DNA of 64,000 nucleotides from Thermodesulfovibrio thiophilus DSM 17215 (GCF_000423865.1 NZ_AUIU01000014.1:1-64000), one strand, 5' to 3'. Shown: positions 17,936-26,979, counted from the first letter of the stretch. Translations and numbers: made by a program. Notes: a model not told the origin generated them from the letters alone.

Positions 17936-17958
17936 TCCACGTTTCCATGTCTTGTAAA

Positions 17959-17986
17959 CAGTGAAAGGGGGGTCCCCCTTTCACTG
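17959..17986. terminator. strong palindrome between satP remnant and the repeat protein gene
   Basis: CAGTGAAAGGGGG-gt-CCCCCTTTCACTG is a perfect 13-base inverted repeat with a two-base centre. It lies between convergent gene ends (17935 and 18003), the usual place for a bidirectional terminator, although neither side has a long T run. Confidence 0.5.
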
Positions 17987-18002
17987 GGTCCCATAACTAA
18001 CG

Positions 18003-18437
18003 TTAGTCGTCTCCGACTATCTTCCAGCCCGTTCCGTAAGGGTTGTTAGGGCTATCGGGAGAGAAGGGATTCCCGGCACCGCACGGATTGTTGACACTAT
18101 CGGGTGAAAAGGGGCTACCGTACCGTCCAAAGGGGTTAGAAATGGAATCCGGATCATAAGGATTCCGGCTCAACTTGCCTCGGTAATTACCTTTACTGTC
18201 ATATAACTTCGGCGCACTTGTGGTGTATGCATTGTTGGCGGACCAGGGACTGAATGGGCTACCGTATCGACCGTATGGATTGGTGACGCTTTGGAGATTA
18301 AACGGATTTCCTGCTCCGAAGGGGTTACTTATAGACAGCGGATGATAAGGATTTTTGCTCAAGTATCCGAGCTCTTCCGCCGGTGAAATCCCGGCTACGG
18401 CAAATACCATCACTATTCCCATAATTAATTTGTTCAT
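18003..18437 (-). CDS. secreted protein with NPFGRYGSPFSPDSVN-type repeats
   Basis: A 144-residue protein with signal peptide MNKLIMGIVMVFAVAGISPA and GGAGGTG directly upstream of ATG 18437. The mature part is a run of about five degenerate units of 18-20 residues built on NP(F/Y)G-x-GxPFSP-x-S-x-N, interrupted by YDSKGNYRGKLSRNPYDPDS. Asparagine, proline, glycine, serine and aromatic residues dominate, so it is probably an extended or beta-type extracellular protein. I know similar repeats only from uncharacterised bacterial proteins. It belongs to the GC-richer part of the island and is still open, unlike its neighbours. Confidence 0.65.
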   Translation of the reverse strand: MNKLIMGIVMVFAVAGISPAEELGYLSKNPYHPLSISNPFGAGNPFNLQSVTNPYGRYGSPFSPWSANNAYTTSAPKLYDSKGNYRGKLSRNPYDPDSISNPFGRYGSPFSPDSVNNPCGAGNPFSPDSPNNPYGTGWKIVGDD

Positions 18438-18519
18438 GCTTCACCTCCTCCCTTACTTCCATCACGTTATCTGTATTATAGCCAACATCGATTATTTGGG
18501 TACGTCCTCGATCCGGTCT

Positions 18520-19120
18520 CTATTCTCGCTTTCCATGTGCTTTGCCCAAAGCCCCGTGCCGCAATCCCGTTCCGGAAAAGAGGGGAGCCACATCGCGCCA
18601 AATCTTATCCGTATCTTGCCGTATCCGCTCTACGATATTTTCAGGCAACGTCCCCTGTTCAAATGCCGCTTCTAAATCGTAGGCCTGCTTTTCCAAAGGG
18701 GATTCACGATAATGGTATTGGATCAAGCCCGCGGCCGTAAGCCCGTAGAAAGTTCTCGACCCCCAGGCGTTCCCATTGGACAACATGAACCAACTCGTGA
18801 AAACAGAGCCATTCCGGTAGACGTAGAAAACGTACGAAGAACGTATCCTTATACGTAATTCCCGCTAAGTCTTGTTGTTCCATTTCGGCGAATGCCGTCA
18901 GACCCATTTGACTGAGAGGAGGGAGCGGGACCGTACCCAATACGGCAACTACTTTTGCGCGCTGGAGCAAGTCTTCGGGGAAGACATGGCCCAGTCTCGG
19001 TAAACGAAGGCTCGCCACCGGTACGGCGCAGTTTTGGTATTTGTGTAGCGTATCATCAATCCACGCGACCACGGACGGCAAAATGCGCTCGTATTCCTTG
19101 ATTAGGGTGGTGACTCTCAT
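18520..19120 (-). pseudogene. HExxH-containing putative zinc peptidase, frameshifted
   Basis: The first frame (from ATG 19120) gives MRVTTLIKEYERILPSVVAW and onward to FHELVHVVQWERLGVENFLRAY, with HELVH as a zincin-type metal motif, then runs off to a stop at 18704. The overlapping second frame continues as AGLIQYHYRESPLEKQAYDLEAAF and ends GKAHGKRE at 18520; the acidic YRESPLEKQAYD helix is what usually follows in such HExxH domains. One missing or extra base in GGCCGCGGGC (near 18730-18740) joins the two into about 195 residues. No signal peptide is visible. The gene is degraded or mis-sequenced; the family is not certain. Confidence 0.6.
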
Positions 19121-19347
19121 TTGTTACCCATATCGCCAAATCATGTTGAGATCCTTACCCACCAGCTTCCTTTTTAAGTATAATTTTTCCATCTATGCCT
19201 TGTCAATTTCAACCGTCATGGGTTTTTATATTTAGTCTCGAGTAATTCGTCATTCCGGCGCGTCACCTCGGTGAAAAAGCGGGACGGTATATAGGCTGCC
19301 CAATCTTATTTTGTTCCACCGTATCGCAGCCTGCCCCGGAGCATCAA

Positions 19348-19396
19348 CAGCTTGCGGTTAGGTGCAAGCCCCTGAATTTATTCGGGGGTAGTTGAC
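19348..19396 (+). repeat. double hairpin resembling an IS200/IS605 right end
   Basis: CTTGC-ggttaggt-GCAAG is followed at once by CCCCTGAAT-tt-ATTCGGGGG and then TAGTTGAC. A small hairpin, a terminal palindrome and a TTGAC-like end is the usual order at the right end of TnpB or IscB elements, where the guide-RNA scaffold ends. No matching nuclease gene is left next to it. Confidence 0.4.
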
Positions 19397-19570
19397 TGTT
19401 TACCTTTCCGTTCCTGCATATATTTCTTTATTACTCCTTCATCCCATCAATAAATTAATGGGCTTTCTGTGTGGTTTCTTCGTAAACTTATAACACTTCC
19501 CTTTTTTGCTCATTTCCTCTCCTTGAAAAACTTAACTTAATCCCTGTAAAAGTATTACTCACATTGCAAG

Positions 19571-19615
19571 GTCCTATTCGGGTCTTAAATCGGACCAAAT
19601 CGGACTGAATAGGAC
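19571..19615. repeat. nine-base inverted repeat GTCCTATTC/GAATAGGAC
   Basis: The arms at 19571-19579 and 19607-19615 enclose a second nested pairing (GGTC with GACC) and a short direct repeat (AATCGGAC, twice). It may be part of a folded RNA or an element end; nothing links it to a gene. Confidence 0.35.
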
Positions 19616-19625
19616 TTTGTTAGCC

Positions 19626-19647
19626 ACTCCCGAATAAATTCGGGAGT
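19626..19647. repeat. perfect palindrome ACTCCCGAAT-aa-ATTCGGGAGT
   Basis: A ten-base perfect stem with a two-base centre. Its core matches the palindrome at about 19367-19386 (CCCCTGAATttATTCGGGGG), which suggests that the two are the left and right hairpins of one lost IS605-like element or MITE. Confidence 0.45.
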
Positions 19648-19750
19648 ATCATTAGCCAATTCCATGATTTCCCTGCCTGATGGGGTAGTTGACAAATGCA
19701 TGGAGTAATTCTATATATAGATAAATGTAAGGAGGGTTAAGGTCAATCAC

Positions 19751-20196
19751 TGGAATTGCAACAATTTTTTCCACACAAAGTTAAGCACATTTGAAATAAC
19801 CTCTATAATATTTTTCTAAATATTCTTTTGGGCTATTATATCCAGGAGCAGAATGAAGCCTCTTAGAGTTATAAAAACATTCTATATATTCAAAGATCTC
19901 TCTTTTGGCCTCTACTCTTGATTTATAACCACCTTTCTTTAGATAAATAAGTTCTGTTTTTAATGTTTTGAAAAAACTTTCAGCCACAGCATTATCATAA
20001 CAATTTCCTTTGCTGCTTATGCTCTGTTTCATACCATATGAAATCTCTTTTCAGTCTTTGTAGAATCTAAAGTATGTTCTACTGCTTCAATTTTAAATTC
20101 TTTTATGTAAACTCTTCTTTTAATCATTTTTATTCACCTCTCTACTTATTTTTATAGTTGCCTTATCTTTTTGTCTACTAAATTGTAGCAAGTTCA
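19751..20196 (-). mobile_element. IS3-family element remnant, copy B (internally deleted)
   Basis: The same element as copy A in the same orientation, 446 bases between the terminal repeats TGGAATTGCAACAATTT and TGAACTTGCTACAATTT (complement). On the minus strand it retains the orfA start (ATG 20127, MIKRRVYIKEFKIEAVEHTL, preceded by GAGGTG) and, after a deletion near 20038-20045, the C-terminal 83 residues of the orfB DDE integrase. No target duplication is visible (TCAC on one side, AAGA on the other). Confidence 0.85.
19781..20032 (-). pseudogene. IS3-family transposase OrfB, C-terminal fragment
   Basis: The 83 residues [20 protein letters not shown] followed by [16 protein letters not shown] and ending [20 protein letters not shown] are the end of an IS3-group DDE integrase. 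They include the final catalytic glutamate ([12 protein letters not shown]) and the [11 protein letters not shown] signature. The first two catalytic aspartates have been deleted, so it is inactive. Confidence 0.85.
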
Positions 20197-20263
20197 AAGA
20201 GTAAATAGGCTATCTGGATATGAACCTCTAGATGACAAAAATTGTATAAAATTGATAGTATGG

Positions 20264-20269
20264 TACAAT
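20264..20269 (+). promoter_or_regulatory. -10 box next to the BioC-like gene start
   Basis: TACAAT ends five bases before the GTG at 20275, and no Shine-Dalgarno is present. Transcription would begin at or beside the start codon, giving a leaderless mRNA. The -35 side is poor (TTGTAT at 20242-20247). Confidence 0.4.
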
Positions 20270-20274
20270 AAAAA

Positions 20275-21039
20275 GTGAAAATTCTTAAACTTTATTTTGA
20301 TAAAGCTGTTGATAATTATGAGAAAGCAGGCAAACTCCAGAAAACAGTAGCAGAAGAACTTCTTAAGAAAATTAATAAAGACTTTTATTCAACTGTTGTC
20401 GAAATTGGAAGTGGTAATGGATTTTTAAGTATTCCTCTAAGTAAACAAATCTCATTTAAGAGGTTTATTAACATTGATATATCTTTAGAATTTCTTAAGA
20501 GGTTGAAATTGGAATTAAACGACAAAGCCCTTTTTATAAATGCTATGGCAGAAGCAATGCCTTTAAAGGAAAATCTGGCAAACTTATTAGTAAGTTCATC
20601 AAGTCTTCACTGGATTCATAATCCCACAAAAAATTTTAAAGAACTATTTAATATCATTAAAAATGATGGAAGATTTTACTTCTCTATTTTCACCTCAAAT
20701 ACCCTGAAAGAACTTAGATATGTTTCGGAAGTAACAGGTTTTGGTTCTGTTTATCCATTGAAAAAAGCAGAGTTTTATATTGAAACTATTGAAAAAATGG
20801 CAATTTCTTTCAATTATGAAACAAAAATTTACAGAGAAATATTTGCTTCTCCAAAACATCTACTTATTTCTCATAAGCTTACAGGAACAAACTATACTGA
20901 AAATAAAAATTTTTCTGGTAAACTTTTATTTAAAAAATTTTGCGATTTATATGAAAAGCTTTTCACAACCCATTATGGCGTTTACGCAACATATGAGGTT
21001 TTATTTATAGAAGGTCAAAAACTATCTCCCTTTCATTAA
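20275..21039 (+). CDS. bioC: SAM-dependent methyltransferase, BioC-like
   Basis: A 254-residue class I methyltransferase starting at GTG. Motif I is VVEIGSGNGFLSIPL, the acidic ribose-binding residue is in INIDIS, and SSSLHWIHNP matches the LQW region of BioC. The FDKAVDNYEKAGKLQKTVAEEL start, the TLKELR motif and SPKHLLISHKLTGTNY also match malonyl-ACP O-methyltransferase, which opens the biotin pathway by masking malonyl-ACP. No other biotin genes are adjacent, so the symbol is probable rather than certain. It begins just outside IS3 copy B. Confidence 0.65.
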   Translation: MKILKLYFDKAVDNYEKAGKLQKTVAEELLKKINKDFYSTVVEIGSGNGFLSIPLSKQISFKRFINIDISLEFLKRLKLELNDKALFINAMAEAMPLKENLANLLVSSSSLHWIHNPTKNFKELFNIIKNDGRFYFSIFTSNTLKELRYVSEVTGFGSVYPLKKAEFYIETIEKMAISFNYETKIYREIFASPKHLLISHKLTGTNYTENKNFSGKLLFKKFCDLYEKLFTTHYGVYATYEVLFIEGQKLSPFH

Positions 21040-21079
21040 GACTTATTATTGAAATTTTTATTGGACCTCTTTTTTGTTG

Positions 21080-21085
21080 TAAAAT
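21080..21085 (+). promoter_or_regulatory. -10 box upstream of the ABC permease pair
   Basis: TAAAAT ends seven bases before ATG 21093 with no Shine-Dalgarno between them, the same leaderless arrangement as at several other genes here. No good -35 element is seen at 17 bases. Confidence 0.35.
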
Positions 21086-21092
21086 TTAGACT

Positions 21093-22073
21093 ATGCTTTT
21101 TTATCTTTTAAAAAGGGTGGCTCTTATGATACCCATTCTATTCGGTATCACTCTTATATGTTTTGTTGTTATAAATCTTGCGCCTGGTTCACCTGCAACA
21201 TTTCAGGAAGAACTTTCTCCTAAAGCTTCTCCTGAGGCGATGGAATCTCTTAAAAAACTTTATGGACTTGATAAACCAATTCATGAGAGATATCTTAACT
21301 GGTTGAGAATGGTTGTTACATTAGACCTTGGTAAAAGCTTTGTTGATGGAAGAGCAGTAAAAGAAAAGATTAAAGAAAGACTTCCAATTACTATAATTCT
21401 AAATCTGCTTTCGCTTTTATTAATTCTGGTTGTTGCAATTCCAATTGGAATCTATTCTGCTTTTAAATCAGGAAAACTTTTTGATCGATTATTGACAGTT
21501 TTTGTTTTTACAGGATTTTCTGTTCCTACTTTTTGGCTTGCTCTTCTTGCAATGATTGTTTTTGGTATAAAATTTGGATTACTTCCTATATCAGGAATTC
21601 AAAGCATCGGCGCTGAAACAATGCCTTTTTATGAGAGAATATTTGACTGGATCAAACATCTGATTTTACCTGTAACAATTATGTCCTTTGCAGGACTTGC
21701 TGGAATGTCGAGATATACTCGCTCAAGTATGCTTGAAGTGTTAAGACAGGATTATATTCGTACAGCAAGAGCTAAAGGTTTACCCGAAAGAGTTGTAATT
21801 ATAAGACATGCTTTGAGAAATGCATTGCTTCCAGTTGTTACGCTTCTTGGTCTTGCAGTTCCTGGACTTATTGGAGGAAGTGTTATTTTTGAAAGCATTT
21901 TTTCAATTCCTGGAATGGGTCAGTTATTTTACTCATCTGCAATGGCAAGAGATTATCCAACCATAATGGGGATTTTAGTGATTGGAGCATTGTTAACTTT
22001 AATCGGTAATCTTCTTGCAGATATTGCATATTTTATTGTTGATCCTAGAATAAGAGTAAAACGAAATGGTTAA
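21093..22073 (+). CDS. peptide/nickel-type ABC transporter permease, DppB family
   Basis: A 326-residue inner-membrane permease with six helices. It opens with [20 protein letters not shown] and NLAPGSP, carries the EAA loop [40 protein letters not shown] (broken here at the comma) and ends with the typical VDPRIR. The family imports di- and oligopeptides, nickel or antimicrobial peptides with a DppC partner, a binding protein and ATPases. The partner overlaps its end by eight bases; no binding protein or ATPase gene is in the window, so the substrate is unknown. Confidence 0.93.
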   Translation: MLFYLLKRVALMIPILFGITLICFVVINLAPGSPATFQEELSPKASPEAMESLKKLYGLDKPIHERYLNWLRMVVTLDLGKSFVDGRAVKEKIKERLPITIILNLLSLLLILVVAIPIGIYSAFKSGKLFDRLLTVFVFTGFSVPTFWLALLAMIVFGIKFGLLPISGIQSIGAETMPFYERIFDWIKHLILPVTIMSFAGLAGMSRYTRSSMLEVLRQDYIRTARAKGLPERVVIIRHALRNALLPVVTLLGLAVPGLIGGSVIFESIFSIPGMGQLFYSSAMARDYPTIMGILVIGALLTLIGNLLADIAYFIVDPRIRVKRNG

Positions 22074-22905
22074 ATATATTATAAAAAGAGTTTTAAAAAA
22101 TAAACTTGCTTTAGCGAGTTTAATATTGATTTCTGCAATTTTTATTATTGCAGTTTTCGCTTCTTTCATATCACCTTATGATCCATATAAAATTGATGTT
22201 TATCATGTTCTTGAACCTCCTTCAAAGGCTCATTTGTTTGGAACAGATGAGCTTGGGAGGGATGTTTGTTCAAGAATTATTTATGGAGCAAGAGTATCAC
22301 TTAAGGTTGGATTTCTTGCAATGGGTATTGCTATATTTATTGGCACGTTACTCGGTGCTATAGCAGGATACTATGGAAAATGGGTGGATACAATCATAAT
22401 GAGGATTGTTGATGTTATGCTTGCGTTTCCTTCATTATTTTTAATTTTGGCTGTTGTGGCTGTTTTAGAACCAAGTATTTATATAATCATGGTGGTGATA
22501 GGTCTTACAGGATGGATGGATGTTGCAAGGCTTGTAAGAGCTGAGGTTCTCTCACTCAAGGAAAGAGAGTTTGTTCTTGCTGCAAAAGCAATTGGCGCAA
22601 GTTCTAGTAGAGTTATTTTTAAACATATTCTACCAAATGCCATATATCCCGTTATCGTAGCTGCCACTTTCGCAGTTGGTGGAGCAATATTGATTGAAAG
22701 CGGATTGAGCTTTCTTGGACTTGGAATTCAACCACCTGAGCCAAGCTGGGGTGGAATTTTAAGTATTGGCAAGGACTATATCACTGTTGCATGGTGGATG
22801 AGTTTGTTTCCTGGAATTGCGATATTTTTAACTGTCCTGTCGTTTAATCTTATTGGTGAAGCCTTGAGAGACGCCCTTGACCCAAAACACTGGATAGAGG
22901 ATTAA
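22066..22905 (+). CDS. peptide/nickel-type ABC transporter permease, DppC family
   Basis: A 279-residue permease partner of the preceding DppB-like protein. The N-terminal helix is followed by the periplasmic [20 protein letters not shown] signature; the EAA loop is [35 protein letters not shown], and the end reads [12 protein letters not shown]. Start overlaps the previous gene by eight bases. Its stop lies one base from the stop of convergent lpxC, leaving no room for a terminator. Confidence 0.93.
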   Translation: MVKYIIKRVLKNKLALASLILISAIFIIAVFASFISPYDPYKIDVYHVLEPPSKAHLFGTDELGRDVCSRIIYGARVSLKVGFLAMGIAIFIGTLLGAIAGYYGKWVDTIIMRIVDVMLAFPSLFLILAVVAVLEPSIYIIMVVIGLTGWMDVARLVRAEVLSLKEREFVLAAKAIGASSSRVIFKHILPNAIYPVIVAATFAVGGAILIESGLSFLGLGIQPPEPSWGGILSIGKDYITVAWWMSLFPGIAIFLTVLSFNLIGEALRDALDPKHWIED

Positions 22906-22906
22906 A

Positions 22907-23785
22907 TTATACAACCTGTGCTGAGAGTTCGAAATTAAAATACTGCTTTTCTTTTAACTCATAACAGCCTGACTCAATCAGCATTTTTAAAAAGTTTACG
23001 TGAGATGTATGACCACCTTTTTCAAAGATAAAGTGTCCCTGTAATGGAAAACCGAATAAATATAAATCTCCAATGGCATCAAGAATCTTATGTCTTACAA
23101 ATTCATCTTTAAATCTGAGATTTTCTCCAATAACTCCTTTTTCATCCAAAACAAGAGCATTATGCAAAGAACATCCATATGCAAACCCATTTTTAAGCAG
23201 ATACTGAATATCTTTTAAAAAACCGAATGTTCTTGCTGGGGCTATTTCCTTGAGAAAGTTCTGTTCATTAATATCCAATGTTAACAATTGTTCTTTAATT
23301 AGAGGATGTTCGTAGAAGATTTTATATGTGATTTTGAATCCTTTATAAGGTTTTGCAATTATTTTTGAATGAGATTCTTCATAAAATACAGGTTTTGTAA
23401 TTTTAAGTAGAGGTATTGTTTTGCCCTGTTTTGCAATGCCAGCTTTCAAAATCGCTCTTGCAAAATCAGTAGCACTTCCATCCATTACAGGAACTTCTGA
23501 ACCATCAATCTCTATAATAAGATTTGTTATTCCAAAGGCATGAAGAGTTGCAAGGAGATGCTCCACAGTTCTTATCTTAATTCCATCAATTCCGATAGTG
23601 GTAGCAAATGATGTATCAACTACGAATGGAAGCTTTGCTTTGATTGGAAACTCTTTATCTTTTCTGTAAAAAACTATTCCTGTATCTCGCTGTGAAGGAA
23701 TCAGCCTGAGATTAATTTTTTTGCCTGTATGTATTCCTACACCAGATAGTATAATTTTTGATTTTATAGTTTTCTGAAAAAACAT
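22907..23785 (-). CDS. lpxC: UDP-3-O-acyl-N-acetylglucosamine deacetylase LpxC
   Basis: A 292-residue zinc deacetylase, the committed step of lipid A synthesis, showing that the cell has an LPS outer membrane. Zinc ligands are in TVEHLLATL (histidine) and RHKILDAIGD (histidine and aspartate), with the second HxSH-like region GGHTSHVNFLK. N-terminal SGVGIHTGKK is typical. I place the start at ATG 23785; a TTG precedes it by one codon. It is the last of four minus-strand genes (dapA, recN, tldD, lpxC). Confidence 0.96.
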   Translation of the reverse strand: MFFQKTIKSKIILSGVGIHTGKKINLRLIPSQRDTGIVFYRKDKEFPIKAKLPFVVDTSFATTIGIDGIKIRTVEHLLATLHAFGITNLIIEIDGSEVPVMDGSATDFARAILKAGIAKQGKTIPLLKITKPVFYEESHSKIIAKPYKGFKITYKIFYEHPLIKEQLLTLDINEQNFLKEIAPARTFGFLKDIQYLLKNGFAYGCSLHNALVLDEKGVIGENLRFKDEFVRHKILDAIGDLYLFGFPLQGHFIFEKGGHTSHVNFLKMLIESGCYELKEKQYFNFELSAQVV

Positions 23786-23893
23786 CAATATAATGCAAAC
23801 AAGAAAGATGCCAAAATTGATTCGTTGATATTACAGGCTATAACATCTGATTATTGTGGAAATAAGACTACAGGAATGGAAAAAATAAAACAA

Positions 23894-25252
23894 TTACTGT
23901 ATTTCACCTCCAATAACAATTTCCGGAATTCTTACTGTTGGTATTCCATCTGTGACAGGTACTCCCTGTGAGTTTTTACCGCATGTTCCAATTGAAAACC
24001 CAAGATCATTTCCAACCATATCAATATTTTTTAAAATTTCCTGACCTGTTCCAATTAAAAGTACCCCTCTTACTGGTTCACTAATTTGTCCATTTTCAAT
24101 TAAGTAACCTTCCTGAACTTCAAAAACAAACTCTCCTGTTACAGTATTTACCTGCCCGCCACCCATTTTATTAACAAAAAATCCTTTATCAACTGATCGA
24201 ATTATTTCCTCTGGAGAATGATTCCCGGGTGCTATTAATGTATTACTCATTCTTGGAATAGGATAGTGTTCGTAAGACTGTCTTCTTCCATTCCCTGTTG
24301 ATGCTTTACCATCGTTCATTGCTGTATATTTATCATACAGATAATTAGTGAGTATACCTTCGTGAATCAGAACAGTTTTCTGAGAAGGTGTGCCTTCGTC
24401 GTCAAATAGGTATGAACCACGCATGTTTGGCAGTGTTGAATCATCAATCACTGTTATAATCTCTGAAGCAATTTTTTCACCAAGTTTTCCGCTATAAACT
24501 GAAAGTCCTTCTTGAACAAGATCTGCCTCCAGTCCATGTCCAACTGCCTCATGAATGATCGTTCCGCCTGCCTTTGAAGAGATAACCACAGGCATTCTTC
24601 CACCTTTAATTTTTCGTGCGTTAAGCATCATTAGTGCTCGTTGTGTGGCTGCATTTGCGAGGGTTTCAGGTGAGATTTCATCAAAAAGTTCAAGTCCTTT
24701 AAGACCTCCATATGCTTCATATCCTGTTTGAATAACTCCATCTTCTGAGGCAACAGCATGAATCAGAAAAAGTGTATGAACTCTTTCTTCTTCAGTAAAG
24801 TATTGTTCTGAATTAGCAATCTTTATTTTCTGAAATGTTTCTCCATAAAGAACTTTCACCTGTTTTATTTTCTTGCTTTGCGTCCATGAAATATCATTCG
24901 CTCTTTTGACAAACTTAATTTTCTCTGCAATTTCAACATCCTGAGGGTTCTTTTTAATAACAAATTGAGTGGAAGGAAAAACTTTCTTTAAATTTATAAT
25001 ACATTCCGAATGTCTATAGTTCTTAAGAGATGACAATAATTCATCAATTCCTCTTTTTGTTAAATCATTTGTGTATGCATAGAATGTTTTGCCATCAATG
25101 ATTAACCTGACACCCAGTCCATTATCAAATACTGTCGAGCATTTTTGAACTTTGTTTTCTTCCATTTGAATCTGATTAGCAGTTTTTTCTTCCCAGAATA
25201 TATCAACATAATCACCTTTCAACGTTTTGAGTATATGATTAAAAAGCTCCAT
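23894..25252 (-). CDS. tldD: metalloprotease TldD
   Basis: A 452-residue TldD-family peptidase. The metal-binding HEAVGHGLEAD motif (HExxxH) is present, followed by the SVYSGKLGEKIASEIITVID and GSYLFDDEGTPSQKT regions of this family. TldD works with TldE (PmbA) on unfolded peptides, for example in microcin maturation; no tldE is adjacent. The ATG at 25252 has GGAGGG four bases upstream, which decides it over an in-frame GTG at 25264. Confidence 0.93.
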   Translation of the reverse strand: MELFNHILKTLKGDYVDIFWEEKTANQIQMEENKVQKCSTVFDNGLGVRLIIDGKTFYAYTNDLTKRGIDELLSSLKNYRHSECIINLKKVFPSTQFVIKKNPQDVEIAEKIKFVKRANDISWTQSKKIKQVKVLYGETFQKIKIANSEQYFTEEERVHTLFLIHAVASEDGVIQTGYEAYGGLKGLELFDEISPETLANAATQRALMMLNARKIKGGRMPVVISSKAGGTIIHEAVGHGLEADLVQEGLSVYSGKLGEKIASEIITVIDDSTLPNMRGSYLFDDEGTPSQKTVLIHEGILTNYLYDKYTAMNDGKASTGNGRRQSYEHYPIPRMSNTLIAPGNHSPEEIIRSVDKGFFVNKMGGGQVNTVTGEFVFEVQEGYLIENGQISEPVRGVLLIGTGQEILKNIDMVGNDLGFSIGTCGKNSQGVPVTDGIPTVRIPEIVIGGEIQ

Positions 25253-25335
25253 ATATCCCTCCACAACGATATTTGTCTTTTATAATATCAGATTATAAAT
25301 TTATAGACATAAATTTTAATTATAAAAAACTATTT

Positions 25336-26979
25336 TTATTTGTTTTCAAGAAGTTCCTTTGCATGAAAAAGTGAACTCTGCGTGATACGGCCACTTAACA
25401 TTCTGGCAATTTCCTCTTTCCTATTCGCTCCTTTAAGAGTTTCAACATTAACAATGGTTTTATTGTCTTTTATGACTTTTTCTACTTTCAAATGATGGTC
25501 ACCCAGTGCAGCTATCTGGGGCAGATGTGTAACGCATAATACCTGATGGTGTTTTGCAAGCTCCTTGAGTCTTTTACCAACATTTTCTGCAGTAGCTCCA
25601 CTTATCCCAGCATCAATCTCATCAAATATAAGTGTTATTGATTTGATCATTTTTTTTGCAAATTTAAGCTCAACACATTTAAGGGCAAGCATAAGCCTTG
25701 AAAGTTCACCACCAGATGCCACTTTAATTAATGGTTTTGGAGGTTCTCCGGGATTCGCGGAAAAATAAAACTCTATATCATCTTTTCCATTTAGAGTTAT
25801 GTCTTTTTCCGTTATTCTTATTTCAAAAACCGGATGCGAAAAGCCAAGAAAGTTAAGCTCATCAATTATTTCTCTTTCAATTTCAGTTTTTATTTTTTTA
25901 CGATGATCTGAAATTTCATCTGCTTGAGATTTTAAATTCTCTGATAGCTCTATTAATTCTTTTTCCTTTTCTTTTAGCTCTTCTTCAGATATTGAAATTC
26001 TATTTAGCTCTTTTTTAATATCTTCTGCATAGTTTAAAATCTCTCTTGTTGTTGGACCATATTTTGTTTTCAGTTTATTTATAAGAGTCAATCTTTCTTC
26101 AATTTTTTCCAGTGTTACAGGGTCCGATTCATAGCTGTCTTTAAGTTTTCTTAAAATATAAACCGCTTCCTCGCTCTGTGTCAGAGCAGATTCAATTAAA
26201 TTTTTGGCTTCTTCTGCTTTTGAATCAAACTGGGATAATTCTTTAATAAGATTGAGAACTTTTGATAAAACTGTATAGACTGAGTTTTTGTCTTCATAAA
26301 GAAAGCTGAAACATGACTCTGCAAGTTCCTTAAGTTTTAAAACATTTTTAAGAATCTGCCTTTGCTCTGTTAGTTCTTCTTCCTCTTTTTCGTTTAAATT
26401 AGCATTATTTATTTCTTCAATCTGAAACTTAAGAAGTTCAATCCTCTGTTTTTTTGAGATGACTTCGTTCTTTATTTTTTCTAATTCCTGTTTGAGAGCT
26501 TGAACATTGATGTAAAGTTGATTAAATTTCTCAACTTTTTCCTGCAGTCCAACGATTGTATCAAAGAAAAAGACGTGGTTTTCTTTTTTTAGAAGATAGG
26601 TATGTTCATGCTGTCCATGTATGTTAATTATTCTTGAAGCTACTTTTACAAAGCCCTGAGCAGTAAATGCAGAGTCATTTATATATGTTTTTGTTTTACC
26701 ATGAAGACTGAGAATTTTTTTAAGAATAATGGTGTTATCTTCAATTTCCAAATTTTTTAAATCCACATCAGAGGCAATAACTTCAATTTTTGATTCATTT
26801 TCACCATGTTTGACAAAGTCAACTGCAGAGATTTTTTCTCTTAACAAAACACCAATGGCATCTACAATTATGGATTTTCCTGCTCCGGTCTCTCCAGTGA
26901 GAACATTAAACCCCTTTCTCAGGGAAACTGTAAGATTATCAATGATCGCAAAATTTTTAATTCTCAGTTCTTCAATCAT
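25336..26979 (-). CDS. recN: DNA repair protein RecN
   Basis: A 547-residue SMC-like ATPase for double-strand break repair. Walker A is TGETGAGKSIIVDA, the ABC signature region is KVASGGELSRLMLALK, and Walker B is LIFDEIDAGISG. Between the two heads lies a long coiled coil (about 150-370). The C-terminal VTHLPQIAALGDHHLKV is typical. It lies 47 bases downstream of dapA. Confidence 0.96.
   Translation of the reverse strand: MIEELRIKNFAIIDNLTVSLRKGFNVLTGETGAGKSIIVDAIGVLLREKISAVDFVKHGENESKIEVIASDVDLKNLEIEDNTIILKKILSLHGKTKTYINDSAFTAQGFVKVASRIINIHGQHEHTYLLKKENHVFFFDTIVGLQEKVEKFNQLYINVQALKQELEKIKNEVISKKQRIELLKFQIEEINNANLNEKEEEELTEQRQILKNVLKLKELAESCFSFLYEDKNSVYTVLSKVLNLIKELSQFDSKAEEAKNLIESALTQSEEAVYILRKLKDSYESDPVTLEKIEERLTLINKLKTKYGPTTREILNYAEDIKKELNRISISEEELKEKEKELIELSENLKSQADEISDHRKKIKTEIEREIIDELNFLGFSHPVFEIRITEKDITLNGKDDIEFYFSANPGEPPKPLIKVASGGELSRLMLALKCVELKFAKKMIKSITLIFDEIDAGISGATAENVGKRLKELAKHHQVLCVTHLPQIAALGDHHLKVEKVIKDNKTIVNVETLKGANRKEEIARMLSGRITQSSLFHAKELLENK

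Larger units (their letters stand above)
19121..19750. other. 630-base stretch without genes, rich in palindromes
   Basis: I see no convincing coding region here. The first 250 bases remain GC-rich and the remainder becomes AT-rich again. It contains two hairpins with the same GAAT/ATTC core, one long inverted repeat and two copies of GGGGTAGTTGAC (about 19385-19396 and 19683-19694). These look like eroded ends of IS200/IS605-type elements. Confidence 0.5.

Noticed and set aside
18520-18786. Separate 88-residue gene
   Set aside because: It continues the HExxH protein after a one-base frame change and has no start signal of its own.
16952-20196. Active composite transposon
   Set aside because: Both IS copies lack most of the transposase and no target duplication is visible at the outer ends.
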